From contig OY987303.1 of the NCBI GenBank assembly GCA_963920635.1, forward strand, positions 45,073,223 to 45,137,222: 64,000 nt of DNA. The letters are read 5' to 3'. The DNA comes from Pseudeuparius sepicola. Taxonomy: Eukaryota; Arthropoda; Insecta; Coleoptera; Anthribidae. The notes under the pieces were generated by a model that saw only the letters and a program-made list of their open reading frames with translations, was not told where the DNA came from and searched no databases. Positions 23,900 to 37,279 of the stretch are shown one piece after another (position 1 is the stretch's first letter; each line of letters opens with the position of its first letter). The position numbers were made by a program, and so were the translations under genes.

Positions 23900-24834
23900 G
23901 TAAGAGCACCCTGACCACCAAAGAAATTCATTCTGGGTAGTAAATCATTCCGCGAAGTAACTCATGGAGCGAGAGCCGCATTTCTGGAGCAAATAGAAAA
24001 TTAACTGAAGAAATAGATTCAGCAGCAAGCGCATAAACCTGTTAACTGCAGATCACCGCTATAGGAAAATTATTGAAGCTTATATCAAAGTAGAGCGTAA
24101 TTGGAAATCACTTACTTCACTTTACTGCATTTTTGAAGCAATAACTAAAGTGGCAAAAGTTGAAGTTGTCAAGTTTTCTTTTGCTTCTATTTTCTAAACA
24201 AACTAAAACCAAATGAAAAAATGGGCCCATATGTTCCTGGAAAATATGTTCTTACATTCAGTAAAGGAATAATCCTTTATTCAATAGTTTTTATTATTAA
24301 GTATTTAAAGAAGTAATTATTATCAAAAGTAAAAGTGTTATGAAGATGTTAGGTAATTAAAAATATTTCATGTTTTATAAGTAATTATTTATAATGTATT
24401 GTACAAATAAGGTATAATGTATAATAATAATTATATTAGTTCTCTTTATGACGATTAAATTATGTTGTTTTAATTAATCTGTATAATTTCTCAACCTAGT
24501 TAGGCAATTGCTTCGTTTTCCGAATACATTAATAACTTAAAAGCAACAAAAATCTTGGACCTATTACGTACTTTTTAAAATAATTTCCATTTTGCTCAAA
24601 ATTGAAAATTATTTATGGAATCCACTCGTATAGATTTTTTAAATTTCCCAACGCATTTAGGGTTAAAAATGGCCGCCAAATTATTCTTCCCGTCGAAGGC
24701 GGTATAGGTTCCTGTAGGTACAATATATTATGGTTCATAACCACTTTTTTTTTCATTTTGATAGTAGGTAATAATAGGATATTTGGATTTTCTGCCTGGA
24801 ATATAACTTTGGAATTAGTCACCAATTTTTTCGC

Positions 24835-25778
24835 AGGAAGTTCCCAGTTGTAAAATACAATTCCGAAATAAACGATAGAAAGTTTTATTTGGGGCAAAAA
24901 ATTTCAGGTGAATATGAGTCAGGAAATACTTAATAGAAAATATACAAAGATATTAGATATTAACTTGAAATTTGGTACAAAGTATGGGTGTATAAAATGC
25001 AATAAAATGAGCATATCGGCGATTTGTGGTCATTACCAGTGGCATACGAGAAGGTAGGATAAGCCCCCTTTTAAAAAATAATTTCTGGACCTATACAACG
25101 CCACAATTTTCCCTAAAGTTACTAGATTTTGAGCAAACAATGCAAATTCAGGTAGCTGCTTCGCAAAAAGTGATAACTTCGGCAATAGTTTCAAATCGGT
25201 ATTTAGAAAACAACGCATTTTTGGGCGTACCTTTATAAGTATATTTTTTACTCTTCTGGTGATCAATTTCCAAAATTTTAAAAGAAAAAAAATTTTTTAT
25301 TATAAATTATTTATTTGCCTATATTTTTTTCAAACGTTTTGTTTGCATCAAAAAACCAAAAAAGTGCTTATACCTAAACGTAGGTTCCAAATGAGTTGTT
25401 ATCCCTTTTTCGGAGCAGCTACTTGAATTGGCAAGAGACATTTTTTATGGGCAAACTATTTCTGAAAAGGGAACGTGTCCTACCCTCCAGTCCTCTATTG
25501 GGAAAGCCTCGAATCGCCGGCAGTCCCGGCAGCTTCATTTTATTGAATTTTATACCTGAATACCCTGTCCAATGTCCAAATTTTAAGTTAATATGATTTG
25601 TCGTTTCTGAGATATTATTAAAGAAACCGTTTAAAAATATAAACTTTAACACCTTGTATCTTTTTTAGTAAGGATTTCCGGACCCATCTTCGTCTTCGCA
25701 TGAACTTTTTTGCAAAAAATCAAATTTTCTATCGCTTATTTCAAAATTATGGTTTACAAATGGGACACCCTGTATACC
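24835..25778. repeat. Diverged foldback element
   Basis: GTTCCCAGTTGTAAAATACA and GAAATAAACGATAGAAAG near 24838-24885 match the complement of CTATCGCTTATTTCAAAATT ... GGGACACCCTGTATA at 25727-25778. The interior carries only short frames. It ends in the ACAGGGTGTCCC word common among insect MITEs. Confidence 0.5.
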
Positions 25779-25779
25779 T

Positions 25780-26860
25780 TTAATAGTAACAACTTTCTGC
25801 TGCGAGACTTTGTTAATAAATTTTGATCCTTAAATTTTGCACCTCGTAAAATGGGGTATTCACTTAAGTGAAACAAAAACCTTGAAAATAATCTAGTTCT
25901 CCTAATAATACAAATTATTACAAATGCAAATGCGGCAGTTATATCTACCTAAATGTTTAAATAACAAATTAACACAAACACTAAAGCACTTAACCGTTAC
26001 CCGAAAATTCATTAAATTGATGATCGAACAATATCTTTGACTCATATTTCGTCTTTTAAAGTAGTTATCACCTTTTCGGATCGTTGAATTTGTTATTGCG
26101 CAAGGTTAAACAAAAATTAGCAATATTCTATTTTAATTTTAATTATTAGTGTAGTATTGTAGCGCGTGAATTTTAAACAATTTTGTTTTGAACGATTTAA
26201 AAAAAATTATATTGCTAGATGCGAATTGTGAAATGAGAAAAAATCTTTTCCACCAGACTTACCCTGTTGACGACAGTGGCGTAGCTACTATACCGCGAAA
26301 ACACAGCTTACCCTAAAGGGTAAGCTGTTGCGAAAGCCCGCGGTCGCAGGGGGGGGGCTGCCTCCCCTCGACCGGGCGTATACTCCGTGTTCTGTTCTGT
26401 TTTGATATTATATTTTTGACCCTTCCTGTAACTGTTACTTCTTCAGAATGACCGTTCTCTAAATTAAAATCAATAAAAAAAACTCTTTGAAAAATTGTTG
26501 TTCCCAAGACAGAATAAGTAATTTAGCATTACTTTCTATAGAAGCTGAAGAAGCTGCAGCAATGGATAAAGGCGAAGTAATTAAAGTTCATCCACGTCTC
26601 CTGCACTAAAGACTTTTATGATATCATCTAAATAATATATTAAGCAAACTCATTGTGCATCAATCGCCTAAACTTTTTTTTGTTTGATTGTTTGATTTAA
26701 TAATGCTGAAATTTAAAAAAAAACTTTATACGGATCAAGAATGCTCTGGAATCATTGAAAAAATATTAATAAACACAAAAGTAATTTATAAACAAAGTCA
26801 CTGTCTAAGGCGATACATTTTCCGTGCGTTTCCTGTTGTGACACACCAGCCACCTTTCCG
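25780..26860. other. Non-coding stretch with one short hairpin
   Basis: No genes are recognised. ACAGCTTACCCT-AA-AGGGTAAGCTGT at 26302-26328 is a perfect 12-bp-arm hairpin; a variant recurs at 61.98-62.03 kb. A G9 run lies near 26350. Confidence 0.5.
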
Positions 26861-27320
26861 GTTATACCGGAAGTTGTCGGCAAGTTCCTTATTTCAAATT
26901 GAACACCCTATATATTATTACATATTCGGATTCCCTGCTAATTTTTGATGTCAGTTTGTCTAATAAATTGCATCCTTAAACCTTACAGTTTTTGAGATAT
27001 TCAACCTTTTTTGAAATTTGCGGAAGTTGTTAATATTCTCCCTAACTACAAGACAGTTGCAAAAGTTCAAATTTTGTCCACGCTTTATTATAGTTGGAAG
27101 GTTGGTTGCTACTAAGAAGGCAGACATTTTCATATTGATTATACAGCGTGATCGAAGATTAGTCTCACAGAAACTGTGAGGTTCAAGTATGCAATTTATT
27201 ACACAAAACGACATTAAAATTTAGCAAGAAATTCGAATATGTAATAATATACAGAGTGTTCTATTTGAAATAAGGAAGTTGCCGTCAACTTCCGATATAA
27301 CCGGAAGTTGCAGAAAATTG
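26860..27320. mobile_element. Foldback element
   Basis: CCGGTTATACCGGAAGTTG ... AAGTTCCTTATTTCAAATTG at about 26858-26903 is complementary to TTTGAAATAAGGAAGTTGCC ... TATAACCGGAAG at 27267-27310. Further pairing continues inside (TATTACATATTCG with CGAATATGTAATA, and AATAAATTGCAT with ATGCAATTTATT). It is non-coding. Confidence 0.65.
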
Positions 27321-27447
27321 AAAAAAAAATAAGTTCAAGTGGTCGGGTCCGATAAGCTAAGTATGCAAATTTTCAGATTTTTATTCCGTTTGGGTCTCCA
27401 GATAATTTTAATGCACGGTCTTCGCGCCGCACTCTGTATTCCTTATA

Positions 27448-28586
27448 TACAGTGTGTCCCAGGATTAGCGAATTTATAGGTGTAAATGACAAAAAAAATC
27501 CGAGTTGAAAATTGAGCTTCTGTGGCTCCGCCATGCTTAGTTTGAAACTAATTTTTGACATAATTTTACTTTCAAAAAATCAAGTACGCCTTGGAAATTT
27601 TGAAAATACTGATTTTGTGCACTAGTAAAGTGCCCCCTCTGTAGCTTTTACGACAAAATGTTATTAAAGAAAGTTGTTCAGAATGAAAAACTGAGTAACT
27701 GTGCAAAATTTCAAAATCCTAGGCCTCCTTTGATTTTTGTCCCTTTTTTATTGGAAAAGTGGGAAAAAGTGACGTTTTGGTAAAAGATATTACAAAATAT
27801 TATTAAAGAAAGTTGTTCAGAATTGAAAATTGTGTACGTATGCTAAATTTAGTAATAATCGGCTACATTAATTTTTTGACTGTTATTTTATCATTAGGTG
27901 TGCTGGTTTTTCTATTGTCTGTGTAGGTAGAGTTACTGTATTAAAGATATTTTAATGCATAGGTACACAATTTTGAACAACTTTCTTTAATAATATTTTT
28001 TAATATCTTTTTTCTACAAGCGTGCGGAAAAGTACATTTTTCCGCACGCATTTTAGTTTAGAAAGCGTCACTTTTCCGCACTACTTTTCCGCACTAGTTC
28101 GGAAAAGTGACACTTTCTAAACTAAAATGCGTGCGGTAAAGTAAATGCGTGCGGAAAAGTGTCTTACTTTTCCGCACGCTTGTAGAAAAAATAGTGTTCC
28201 TAACTCTTGCGGAAAAGTGGCACTTTCCGCACTTGATAGGAAATATACTATTACCAAAACGTCACTTTTTCCCACTTTTCCAATAAAAAAAGGGACAAAA
28301 ATCAAAGGAGGCCTAGGATTTTGAAATTTTGCATAGTTACTCAGTTTTTCATTCTGAAAAACTTTTTTAATAACATTTTGTCGTAAAACCTACAGAGGGG
28401 GCACTTTAGTAGTGTACAAAATCAGTATTTTCAAAATTTTAAAGGCGTACTTGATTTTTCGAAAGTAAAATTATGTCAAAAATTAGTTTCAATCTAAGCA
28501 GGGCGGAATCCCAGAAGCTCAATTTTCAACTCGAAATTTTTTTGTCATTTACACCTATAAATTCGCTAATCCTGGTACATACTGTA
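27448..28586. mobile_element. 1.1-kb foldback element with GTGCGGAAAAGT palindromes at the centre
   Basis: The left arm begins TACAGTGTGTCCCAGGATTA at 27448 and pairs with the right arm ending at 28586 over about 330 bases (ATTATGTCAAAAATTAGTTT and AATCCTAGGCCTCC blocks). The unpaired centre, 28015-28250, holds many copies of GTGCGGAAAAGT in both orientations, several as direct inverted pairs around TTTAGTTTAGAAAG. The same central cassette occurs at 45.41-45.53 and 50.44-50.70 kb. It is non-coding. Confidence 0.75.
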
Positions 28587-28589
28587 TAT

Positions 28590-29680
28590 TATGTGGAATT
28601 AAATTTACAAAAAAATCACTTTAGAGAAATAATAACACTGTATAATTATGTTTTCCTATTGTTACAATAATAATACTAGCCTGCAATAAATTGTCTTTTT
28701 TTATTAGGGCTTTGACATTTTGTAGAAAAACTCATTGTAGTGGGTTGTTCATATAAACATAGGTCCTAAAGTTCTTCGTTTCTGTTATATAGGGCGTTGT
28801 AGTTCTGTTTCAGAAAATATCTCCCAATATCTCCCAAAATAATCAAGCTGCTGAACTGAAATTTGGCATTGCTGTGTTTTGGGGGATGGGGAATAATCTT
28901 AAAATGCAAATTTCTATGTATTTCACTAAATTTCCCAATTAATTCTAAGAAAAACTATCCTTGACTTTTTTTCGAAAAATGAACCGTTTTTGAAAAATTC
29001 ATTACCGCGTGTTTTAAATTTTCTAGCAGAAGAAAATCAAAGTAGGTCTAGGCTCTTAAAATTGTGGACACTTTTGCACAGGACACTTAGAAACCACTTT
29101 TGTAGGTTTTAGGATAAAAGTTGTTCATAAGGCAGAAAAATATTACTTTTCCAGTGGAGAACCATTTTTTTTATTAAAAATATGTTGGTTAACCCCCGCG
29201 TGTCCGGCACTGGTGGAAGTAGACAGGCTTAATCTTAATTTATAGCACTTAATGTTGTCTAGACTGTACCAAATATGCTGTCTTCCTTTAGGAGATATTA
29301 AAGAAAACATGAAAACAATTGAATACTTTTATTTTGACTTTTCTATAAATTTCTGAAGTTTTATCCATAAAAGTTGGACCACCCTGTATAGTATTAAAGT
29401 ATTATAGTCTTGTATAAAAATTTTTGCTTCAATATAAGTAGGTCCGTAGGTACCTAATTAGTTGGGGCTTAACCGAGGGCTTAACTGCCCGTTCCAGTAA
29501 CCTATTACAGACAGCTTGGGCAGAATGGTTTCAGGACTTTGTTGTTTCTAAGGGTGTTTTTAGTGAGGCACAATCATCGTCTTGGTTGAAAGAAAATGAA
29601 ATATGATAGTATCCGATATAGTCCAAACGTCTTTGACCTTTCTTATTTCTAAAATACCTGGCCCGTGTGAAATATTTAGT
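28590..29680. other. Non-coding stretch
   Basis: TATAGGGCGTTGTAGT at 28789 and GGACCACCCTGTATA ending near 29390 look like ends of decayed repeats but do not pair convincingly. No genes are recognised. Confidence 0.4.
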
Positions 29681-29689
29681 GAGCGCATT

Positions 29690-29860
29690 CATCGGTGAGT
29701 CGAGTTCCTTCCTTCTTCGTTCTTCGAGCGTTCTTCGTCCGCGTCCGCGCGCTGTGTCCTATTTAGAAGTCGCTGCCTTCCTTCGGCCGTTCTTTGCTCC
29801 TCGCACGGCTGGTTGGCTCGGCTGGTTGTTACAGCGCGACCGCGCCAGATGCAGAATACA
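29690..29860. repeat. GC-rich block with the shared TGTCCTATTTAG motif (copy 1)
   Basis: A CpG-rich patch in an AT-rich region. From 29755 it reads TGTCCTATTTAGAAGTCGC followed by TGCC, matching 32726 and 39913 where the word is TGTCCTATTTAGCAGTCGC. Possibly the 5' end or promoter of a retroelement family; no coding sequence follows here. Confidence 0.5.
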
Positions 29861-30280
29861 AATTCTTCATTCTCGATAGGAATTTCCAAAGAAGACAACA
29901 CATCCTTGTGCCATTTTAGTTCTTTGCACTCTTTGTAGACACTTATATTTATCATTAATATATAAAGCTTTGATATTTACGTCGGTGCTTCATCGTTATT
30001 TGCACAAAAGTGGTAGGTAATATAATGTTTTAAAGAGACAAAATAAAGGCTTTGGTGGATTTCTTGAACTCTAGGCAAAAGAAAAGCAAAAACTGACCTT
30101 ACCAATATATGTAATTGTAATTACCACCTCCTGACCAATGGAACAAATTGAAGTAAAAATCTCGTCTTTGAAATTACATGATATGAAAACGTGTAAAAAA
30201 TAAGTCTGTCAACAAATAAAGATTTTACAAGGGTGGTAAGTCCTTAATGTGAACATACTGTATGAATTTCTTTGCTATTA

Positions 30281-30724
30281 TACAGGGTGAGTTTTTTTCG
30301 ATGCCCACTATGGGGATCTCGGAAACCAGCAGAGCTAGAACAAAGGTTAAATGGGGAAAGAATTGCAGTTTTGAATGCTCAATCTAACGCAGCTTTTGGA
30401 TTTTTAAAAAAGTTTATGACTCACTAGATATTTTGAAAAGAGTGATTTTTTGCTATTTCATCAGATCTTTGTAGCTCCGTTATTTCTGATTATACAGAAA
30501 AACTGTAGAGACAAAAATTGTAGATAATTTTGGGCTTAATAAGATAATCTTATCCAATATTTTATGTTGTTTGTGATTTTTGAGATATGACATAAACTTG
30601 TGTTTTTTTAAATGTAAATCATAGTTGGCTGTGGCCTTATAAAATCGGCCATTTTTTGAGCTTGTTCTAGCTCTGCTAGTTTCCGAGATCCCCCTAGTGG
30701 GCATCGAAAAAAACTCACCCTGTA
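30281..30724. mobile_element. 444-bp foldback MITE
   Basis: It begins TACAGGGTGAGTTTTTTTCG and ends with the complement. The inner blocks GATGCCCACTATGGGGATC and AGCAGAGCTAGAACAA also return inverted. TA flanks fit a Tc1/mariner-like target. A related but truncated copy starts at 30831. Confidence 0.85.
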
Positions 30725-30830
30725 TACCTATTGGGAAAGAATCATGATACGTCTTGCTAAAGTATGACTAAAATTGAACAATATAATATCATTGCAGGTT
30801 TAAATTATTCCTCTTTATAAAGAACATATC

Positions 30831-31215
30831 TACAGGGTGAGTTTTTTATGATCAGTAGGTATGGGTATCTCGGAAATTAGCGGGGATAGTAGGAAGGTTA
30901 AATGGGGAAGAATTGCAGGTTTGTGGGCCCAATTTAACGCGCCTTGTGGATTTTTGAAAAAGGCATGTCTATCTAGATATTTTGAAAAAACAAAATTTTG
31001 GCGATTTATTCTAATCCATATCTAGCTTGGTTGTTTCTGATTTTAGATAAAAAGCATAAATACCAAAGTTGGAGGGATTTGTGTCCCCAAGGTTTTCATA
31101 TAATGTCCTACTTTCCGTGACAGCTGCCATTTTCGAGATATGACACACAAACTTGTGTTTTTTTAAGTGGAAACCATAGTTGGCCATGGCCTTAAAAATC
31201 GGTCATTTTTAGAAC
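30831..31215. mobile_element. Truncated relative of the 30.3-kb foldback MITE
   Basis: TACAGGGTGAGTTTTTTATG at 30831 is followed by ATCTCGGAAATTAGC and the AGGTTAAATGGGGAAGAATTG block, as in the element at 30281. At 31160-31210 the CATAGTTGGCCATGGCCTTA block is shared too. The right terminus is missing. Confidence 0.7.
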
Positions 31216-33160
31216 ATTCACAACCAAACTGGTTACGTAAATAGCTATTAAGCAGCTAACTTTTTGAACGTCGGTAGTCGGAGTACCTAGAAATTGAGCC
31301 GGCCTAAGAAGAACACCGGGAAGCCATTATTAGATAGTTGCGCAGTAGAACATATTAGCTCCACCCCTTAGCAACCAGGGTATTTGCATGGCAACGATGG
31401 GCAAACGACGGGCATCATTGGCGTATCCCTATGCTAGCGATAAAAATGTTAGGTAATTATAAAACTATGTATTTTTCTATAAGCGTAATAGTATAGGTAT
31501 ACATAAAAACACCTGTCGAGGATTAATAAATTTAATAAATATAATTACTAAACTTATATTATCTACATTATAATATTATTTGTTATTTATGAATTTGTTT
31601 TTTTTTTTTTTCATTCTATACTGAATATATAATGTGTTTTACATAAATTTCGTTTACCTAGAAACAAAAAATGAAAATCCATATGTTTTGATGTTATTAA
31701 TGACTCCCTCGAATACTAGTTCTTTTCGGAGGAATTTTCATATTGTTACCACTACACACTAGATAGAAACTTCACTAGAAACACGCAGAGGTCGGTTACC
31801 AAATGAAACATCTCATGTTATATTTCCGTTTATAAAGTAGAGATCGATACAGCAGAATTTGACTGAAATAGTAAAAGTGTCGGGTAGGTCCTTCGTAAAT
31901 TATTATTTATACCAATACAAGACCAGCACCCTAATACTTTATATTATTTGAAATATTATAACTTTAAGCTCTAATAAATAAAAAGCATTTGTTGACATAT
32001 AATATGTGGCTACAACCCGACATAGCTTTATTCTATTACAGTTTTATTATTTTTACATTTCTTTATTGCATTTTATATCCCAAAGTTTAGTCTGAAAATT
32101 ACCATTAGCATAATTATTATTGTATTAACAACCAGTGTTATAAGGATTTCCTAAATGCAAATTTAATATCTGTAATCCAGTAGTAGTAATTATTTCTTTC
32201 TCCACATAGCATTAAATATTATTGAACGGAAAGTTCCCAAACAGTTAAATTCTTATGATTCTGTAAATCCAAACCCAAAATGGCAGGTAAATTCAGACCC
32301 AAGAGCGACGATGCAGGGAGGCAATTAATAAACAGTTTTGGTATAAATACTATAGGTCTACAAAAATGATACAAATTAAAAATTACCTACTTATCTAACA
32401 TTCTACATACTTTCAAAACGCAAAACAGGAATATAATTAACTTGAATTTTCAGTGGTTTGGACGTACTAATTTCGCACGCCGCTGGGTCGGTTGGTACGT
32501 AAAATTCGGAGGCGGTTTTAACTCGGTTGGCGCAAGCCACGATGACGTAGGGGTGTTCTTCTTAGAACGACCCAACTTTAGTTTACGTATATAAATAAAA
32601 AAATAAAAATTCGGCTCCACCGCATTATTACAAGAAAAGTAGGACACCATGTATGTTCTTGGAGCTTATATTATAAATATAGCGCCCAGGCTCAAAGTCC
32701 ATCAACCACGGCGTACCTCGCACAGTGTCCTATTTAGCAGTCGCTGCCACCGTCGCGTCGTAGTCCTCCGCTTGGCGGACGAGGAGCATCACATCAGTAT
32801 TTATTTATATTTCTAGTAGGTGTAACATCTAGATAGGTACGGCATGTATGATCAACAAAACATTTCTGGGAATTTTTCAGTTGCTACTGGTAACGGTGTA
32901 ATAAAAAGTGTCTTATATATTAGTCAGGAAATCATGTGCCTACAAAAATTTCGAAAACGTTTTCAAGTGCAACTTGAATTAAGTAAATAATAGTAGATTA
33001 AACAGTTTAAATGAAATAAAAATGATTTTAGCATTAAATAGAGGCACAAAAAATTGCCTACTTTAATTAAGTACCCAAAAAATAAAAAGTAATTATCCTA
33101 GAACACAAACCCAATCTAACGTTCCACGAACATTTTATTTGAATAAGGGTTTTTTTAAAT
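31216..33160. other. Non-coding stretch with a second TGTCCTATTTAG block
   Basis: No genes are recognised. The only notable part is 32690-32790, a GC-richer patch with TGTCCTATTTAGCAGTCGC at 32726 followed by TGCCACCGTC and, further on, CCTCCG and TATTTATT, the same order as at 39913-39975. Confidence 0.5.
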
Positions 33161-33164
33161 GATA

Positions 33165-33878
33165 TACAGGGTGAGTCACATCTAAAGGCAGAAGCGAAAA
33201 CACAAGGTAGAATTCGCTAAAATAAGCACATATGCTTAATAAACATTAGCTCAAAAACGCTTGGTTCTCCATATACAGAGTGTTGAAACTTTTCCAAATA
33301 TTTTTTATTTTTTTTCTAGCCCGTTTAGGAATTATTTTATACATATTATAGGTTGTCATTTTGTGCAATAATTTGGCCCTGTTCAGATGAGCAGCGGCGT
33401 AGATACAAATAATTTTATTTTAAATGCCAGCATAATCACATTGACACTAGTTTAAAAAATCCGAAATTACGAAGAAACTGTACCAGAAATAAAAAAAATA
33501 CCAAGAGGCACTTTTTGTTCCAAATTAAATGGGCTATCCAAAAAAGGCAAAATTTTTGGTTTTGCACAGGGCCGTACTACTTTTTTTCTACAATTATTTA
33601 CAGTAACTATTTGTACCTACGCCGCTGGTGATCGGAACGGGGTCAAATTATTCCACAAAATGTCAACCGTCCAGTGTATAATGTGTACCAAATTTGGTTG
33701 GAATTCCTAAATGGGATCGAAAGAAATTAAAAAAATATGTTATTTTTCGAAAATTTTCAACACGCTGTATATGGAGAACCAAGCTTTTTTGGGCTAATGT
33801 TTATTAAGCATATGTGCTTATTTTAGCGAGTTCTACCTTCTGTTTTCGGCTCTGCCTTTAGATGTGACTCACCCTGTA
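33165..33878. mobile_element. 714-bp foldback MITE
   Basis: TACAGGGTGAGTCACATCTA and about 120 further bases at the left end (AAGCACATATGCTTAATAAA, GCTTGGTTCTCCATATACAG) return as complement at the right end. The inner regions also pair around CGCTGGTGATCGG and CCTGTTCAGATGAGCAGCGG. The ends are nested in TATA, consistent with a TA target. It is non-coding. Confidence 0.85.
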
Positions 33879-34805
33879 TACACGGTGGTGACAATTTCGA
33901 TGCCCATTGAAAATATGAAAGATACAACATTGGTCAAATTAGACAAAAGTTGCGGTATCAGACCTTCTACAATATTCTGTTATTAAATCTCAGATATTCG
34001 TTCGTGAGTTATACTCACAAAACGGCAAAATTAAATTTTTTCAAAACTTTGTGTCTTCCACATCGGTTACCCGAATTTAATGAAAATTTGTAGTTTCAGG
34101 TTCTTGGCCATGGCCAACTCGATGCCGGTTTCAGTCGATCAACCACACATACAGTGTCCTCCAAAAGATTCGCACCATAGGGGGAAAGTTTTAATTAATG
34201 TTTTATTTTGAAATTTAATTTTGAGGGTTACCTTTTGCTTGAAAAAGGTGAAAAATGACCCACTCAACCGTGGTTATGTGACTTTCGTTATCTGTCAAAA
34301 ATTACAATTAAAAAATATATCGCCAAAATTGGGTTTATTTGTTAGGTAAAATATCAAAAAGTTTTATTTGAAGAAGTTGTTTCTTTTTAAATTTGACGTA
34401 AGTGTACAAAATTTGAACGCTCTACTAAAAGATTTATTTTTTTGCCAATTTTTAATATTATTTATGAAATTTCTGAAAATTTTAAAAACTTGTAACTTCC
34501 TAAAAACTATTTTATATCACTAGCTTTATCATTCTATTGACTTTTTATTACTAATTACCGATAAGAATAGGTTGATATACCGACTAGCATTTAGGATATA
34601 AATTTAGTTACACTACATTTTCCAGTTCTAAATTGATCAAACTATTTTACGTACCTAAGCAAAATTCTTGACTTTTATGGAACAAATAATAATTATTACC
34701 TTTGAGTTTAATTTCACATTAATCGATATTGATGAGTAGGCCATGGAGACAATTGAAGCAATTGTTTTTATTTGACAGTTACTCTTGAAACGGAAAAAGG
34801 TAAAA

Positions 34806-35101
34806 ATGTTGACTGTACAAGACAAAATTGAAATTGTTTTAATATGTGAATAAAATATGACATATCGACAAGTTGCTGAAAGTTTGAATGCACGACATCC
34901 GGAAAAAATGTACATAACTCGACTATGAGTACAATTTTAGTAAAATTTAAAAATACAGGTTCAGTTTTAAATGATTTTAAAGAACCTTCACAACCCTTGG
35001 AAAAATACTGAAGAGGTGCGACAAAATGTTTATTTAGACATGACAAAACATGGAAAATCCAGTGTTTCCCAAATTAGCCGAAGAATGAACTATACAAAAT
35101 G
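34806..35101 (+). pseudogene. N-terminal (HTH) part of a mariner-like transposase
   Basis: ATG at 34806 opens MLTVQDKIEIVLIC; after a stop the frame continues MTYRQVAESLNARHPEK and later, with shifts, KFKNTGSVLNDFKEP and VRQNVYLDMTKHGKSSVSQISRRMN. This is the tandem helix-turn-helix layout of insect mariner/Tc1-like transposases. Stops and shifts make it inactive. It ends abruptly at 35101 where the hairpin of the 9-10 kb repeat family begins. CAGTGTCCTCCAAAAGATTC at 34151 could be its left terminus. Confidence 0.6.
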
Positions 35102-35195
35102 TACCAAGGCATTGAAGTTCAACTTTTTATGACTCATGTGGTTTATTTGCTTCGGCCAGAGGCCTCGGCAACTAAATTCCACAAATATAGCATTT
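35101..35195. repeat. Fragment of the 9-10 kb repeat (terminal hairpin)
   Basis: GTACCAAGGCATTGAAGTTC through TTTTTATGACTCATGTGG and CGGCCAGAGGCCTCGGCAAC matches the hairpin at 9551-9655 and 10161-10266. The right arm is cut short. It directly interrupts the mariner-like remnant. Confidence 0.7.
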
Positions 35196-35199
35196 CTAA

Positions 35200-37270
35200 T
35201 TTTAAATTTCCAATTATGAAGAAGTAGATAGGTACATACCTACCTATACAAACGCCTATACCACTTTGGTGCATGGTCTCAAAAGTTAATTTAAATTACA
35301 AAATTACTTACCGATGGATTATTACCCTAAAACATTTGGTTTTGGCGGCCAAGGAAGAACTACAAGCCGCACAGCTAAGCATAATAACTCAAGAAAGTAT
35401 CGAATCACCACATACTGGCACCTATCACCATCACCACTCGTATCACCGTGTCAGATATGGAAATATTGTGTCAAAACTTGGTTCCTACACAGGGCGATTT
35501 CCGTCTCACGTATTTTATAGTGTCCATATCCATAGAGCTTTTTGACTCCTTCCTGTGGTTCTTTATCCATTGCTGAATACAAAAAATGTGTAAAGATATA
35601 CAAAGCGTTCCATTCAAAAATCAAAAGTTGATATTATTTTCGGTAGTGTAAAAAATGTTACTGTATGTCAAAAACCTTTTACATGAAATACTTGTACTCC
35701 AAATTTCAAATTTTTTTCTTAAAAATAAAAGAAAAATTGGGGGTGAGCCACATCCCGTGGCCATCCGATATATCCCAAACGAATCGAGATATCAGATCAG
35801 GATGCCGTTTGCGGCATTAGAGTTTTCTCGAAAATCGAGCACAGCACACCTTAGCTACCTTTTTGTCTATCTCTCTCTTCGGGATATAGGAGAACCCCTC
35901 CCAAAAAAACATCCAATCTGGAACACCCTATACAAGTTTTAAAAATGTGTTTGAAGAAAGATGGGATATTTTATGCAATTAGCTGTTAGTTTTTAAATTT
36001 AAAGGTCATCCACTCTTTACAATATAAATTGTAGACTGTATATTTTTATTCCCAAAAACTGATCGATAGGTTTCCATCAAAATGTCCCATGGTTCATAAT
36101 TATTATGTTTGAAGTTACGGTAAGTACTTCTTCTCATTCACTTGCCAGACTGTATATCCCTATGCGACGAAAGCTTAAAATTATTCGTTTCTTTAAAATC
36201 TTGTTTGTATTCCTAGTTCTTAGGCAACTAATCATCGTACTTTTTCCTTCTTACTATTTTATATTTATCGTCAATTTTTCAAGCCGTTGTAAAATGTCTG
36301 AAAGACACTTAAACCTTAAGAGCAAATTACAGTCGGTCGTGAAGCTATTACAAAATAAAAAATATACAAAGAGCAGGTAGGTCAGATATATATAATTGTT
36401 CGTAGAAACTAAGAAGAATCCTTTTTGTGTTTGGGTGAAAAGTTATAATTTTAATTTTGGAAATAATTATTCTTTAACATCACTTAGTAAGTTATAATGG
36501 CGCTTGAATTAAGTGAAACGAAAAGAATACAGGTTAACATACTCAGTACTTAAGACTTAAGTACACAGAAAATTGAATAAAAATGTATGTTTACTGTAAC
36601 AATGCACACAACTACAAGCAACTGACACCTAGTGACAGTCCGCATTGTTCTGATTTTGGCATGGCTAACTTGATGTTAATAATTATTTTGATAAACCGAT
36701 AGCATAATAGAAAACTTAATTTTGTTGTATTTTTTCTTATGCAACCCCATTAAAATTGTATTGTATCGTATTCAGAAAGTTCCAATGAATTAATTTTCAC
36801 CAAAAAACGTATATGGTGCCATTTAAAAAAATGAAGTCGGTTGCCATGGCAACCACATTTTTTGTGCTACGAAAGATTGCTTGATATCACTAATAATAAT
36901 AATAATAATTTCCCCTAACACTTTTATTAAAACATGTTTTTGATATGAGGAATAGTTTAAGAAATATAAGCAATATTCCACAATTTCTATCCACACTGTA
37001 TACTTATTTTGTTTACTTTGTTAAAACAAAAAAATTTTACGACTTTTTTTTTTGGCGCCCTTCGCCCTTTTACCCACGGCACGCTACTGCATTTACATTT
37101 AAGAGCCGGTAGATAACAACACTGGCCACAGCGCGATCGACTCATCATCAACAACGAACTGCCCTCTTATTAAACGTAAACTCGGTAGACGCTACCTGGA
37201 TAGCAACTATTGACCACAGTTCAAATAAAACTAATAGTCACTAGTGTTCATAGTTTTTAAGGTGGTATAC
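35200..37270. other. Non-coding stretch
   Basis: Only short frames without recognisable motifs. GGAGAACCCCTCCC...GGAACACCCTA near 35888-35930 resembles a MITE end. A (TAA)n run lies at 36892-36909. Confidence 0.4.
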
Positions 37271-37279
37271 CTACTATTT

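Noticed and set aside
29689..29955. 88-codon minus-strand frame over the GC-rich block at 29.7 kb
   Set aside because: It spans the dispersed TGTCCTATTTAG module, and the other copies of the module do not keep the frame open.
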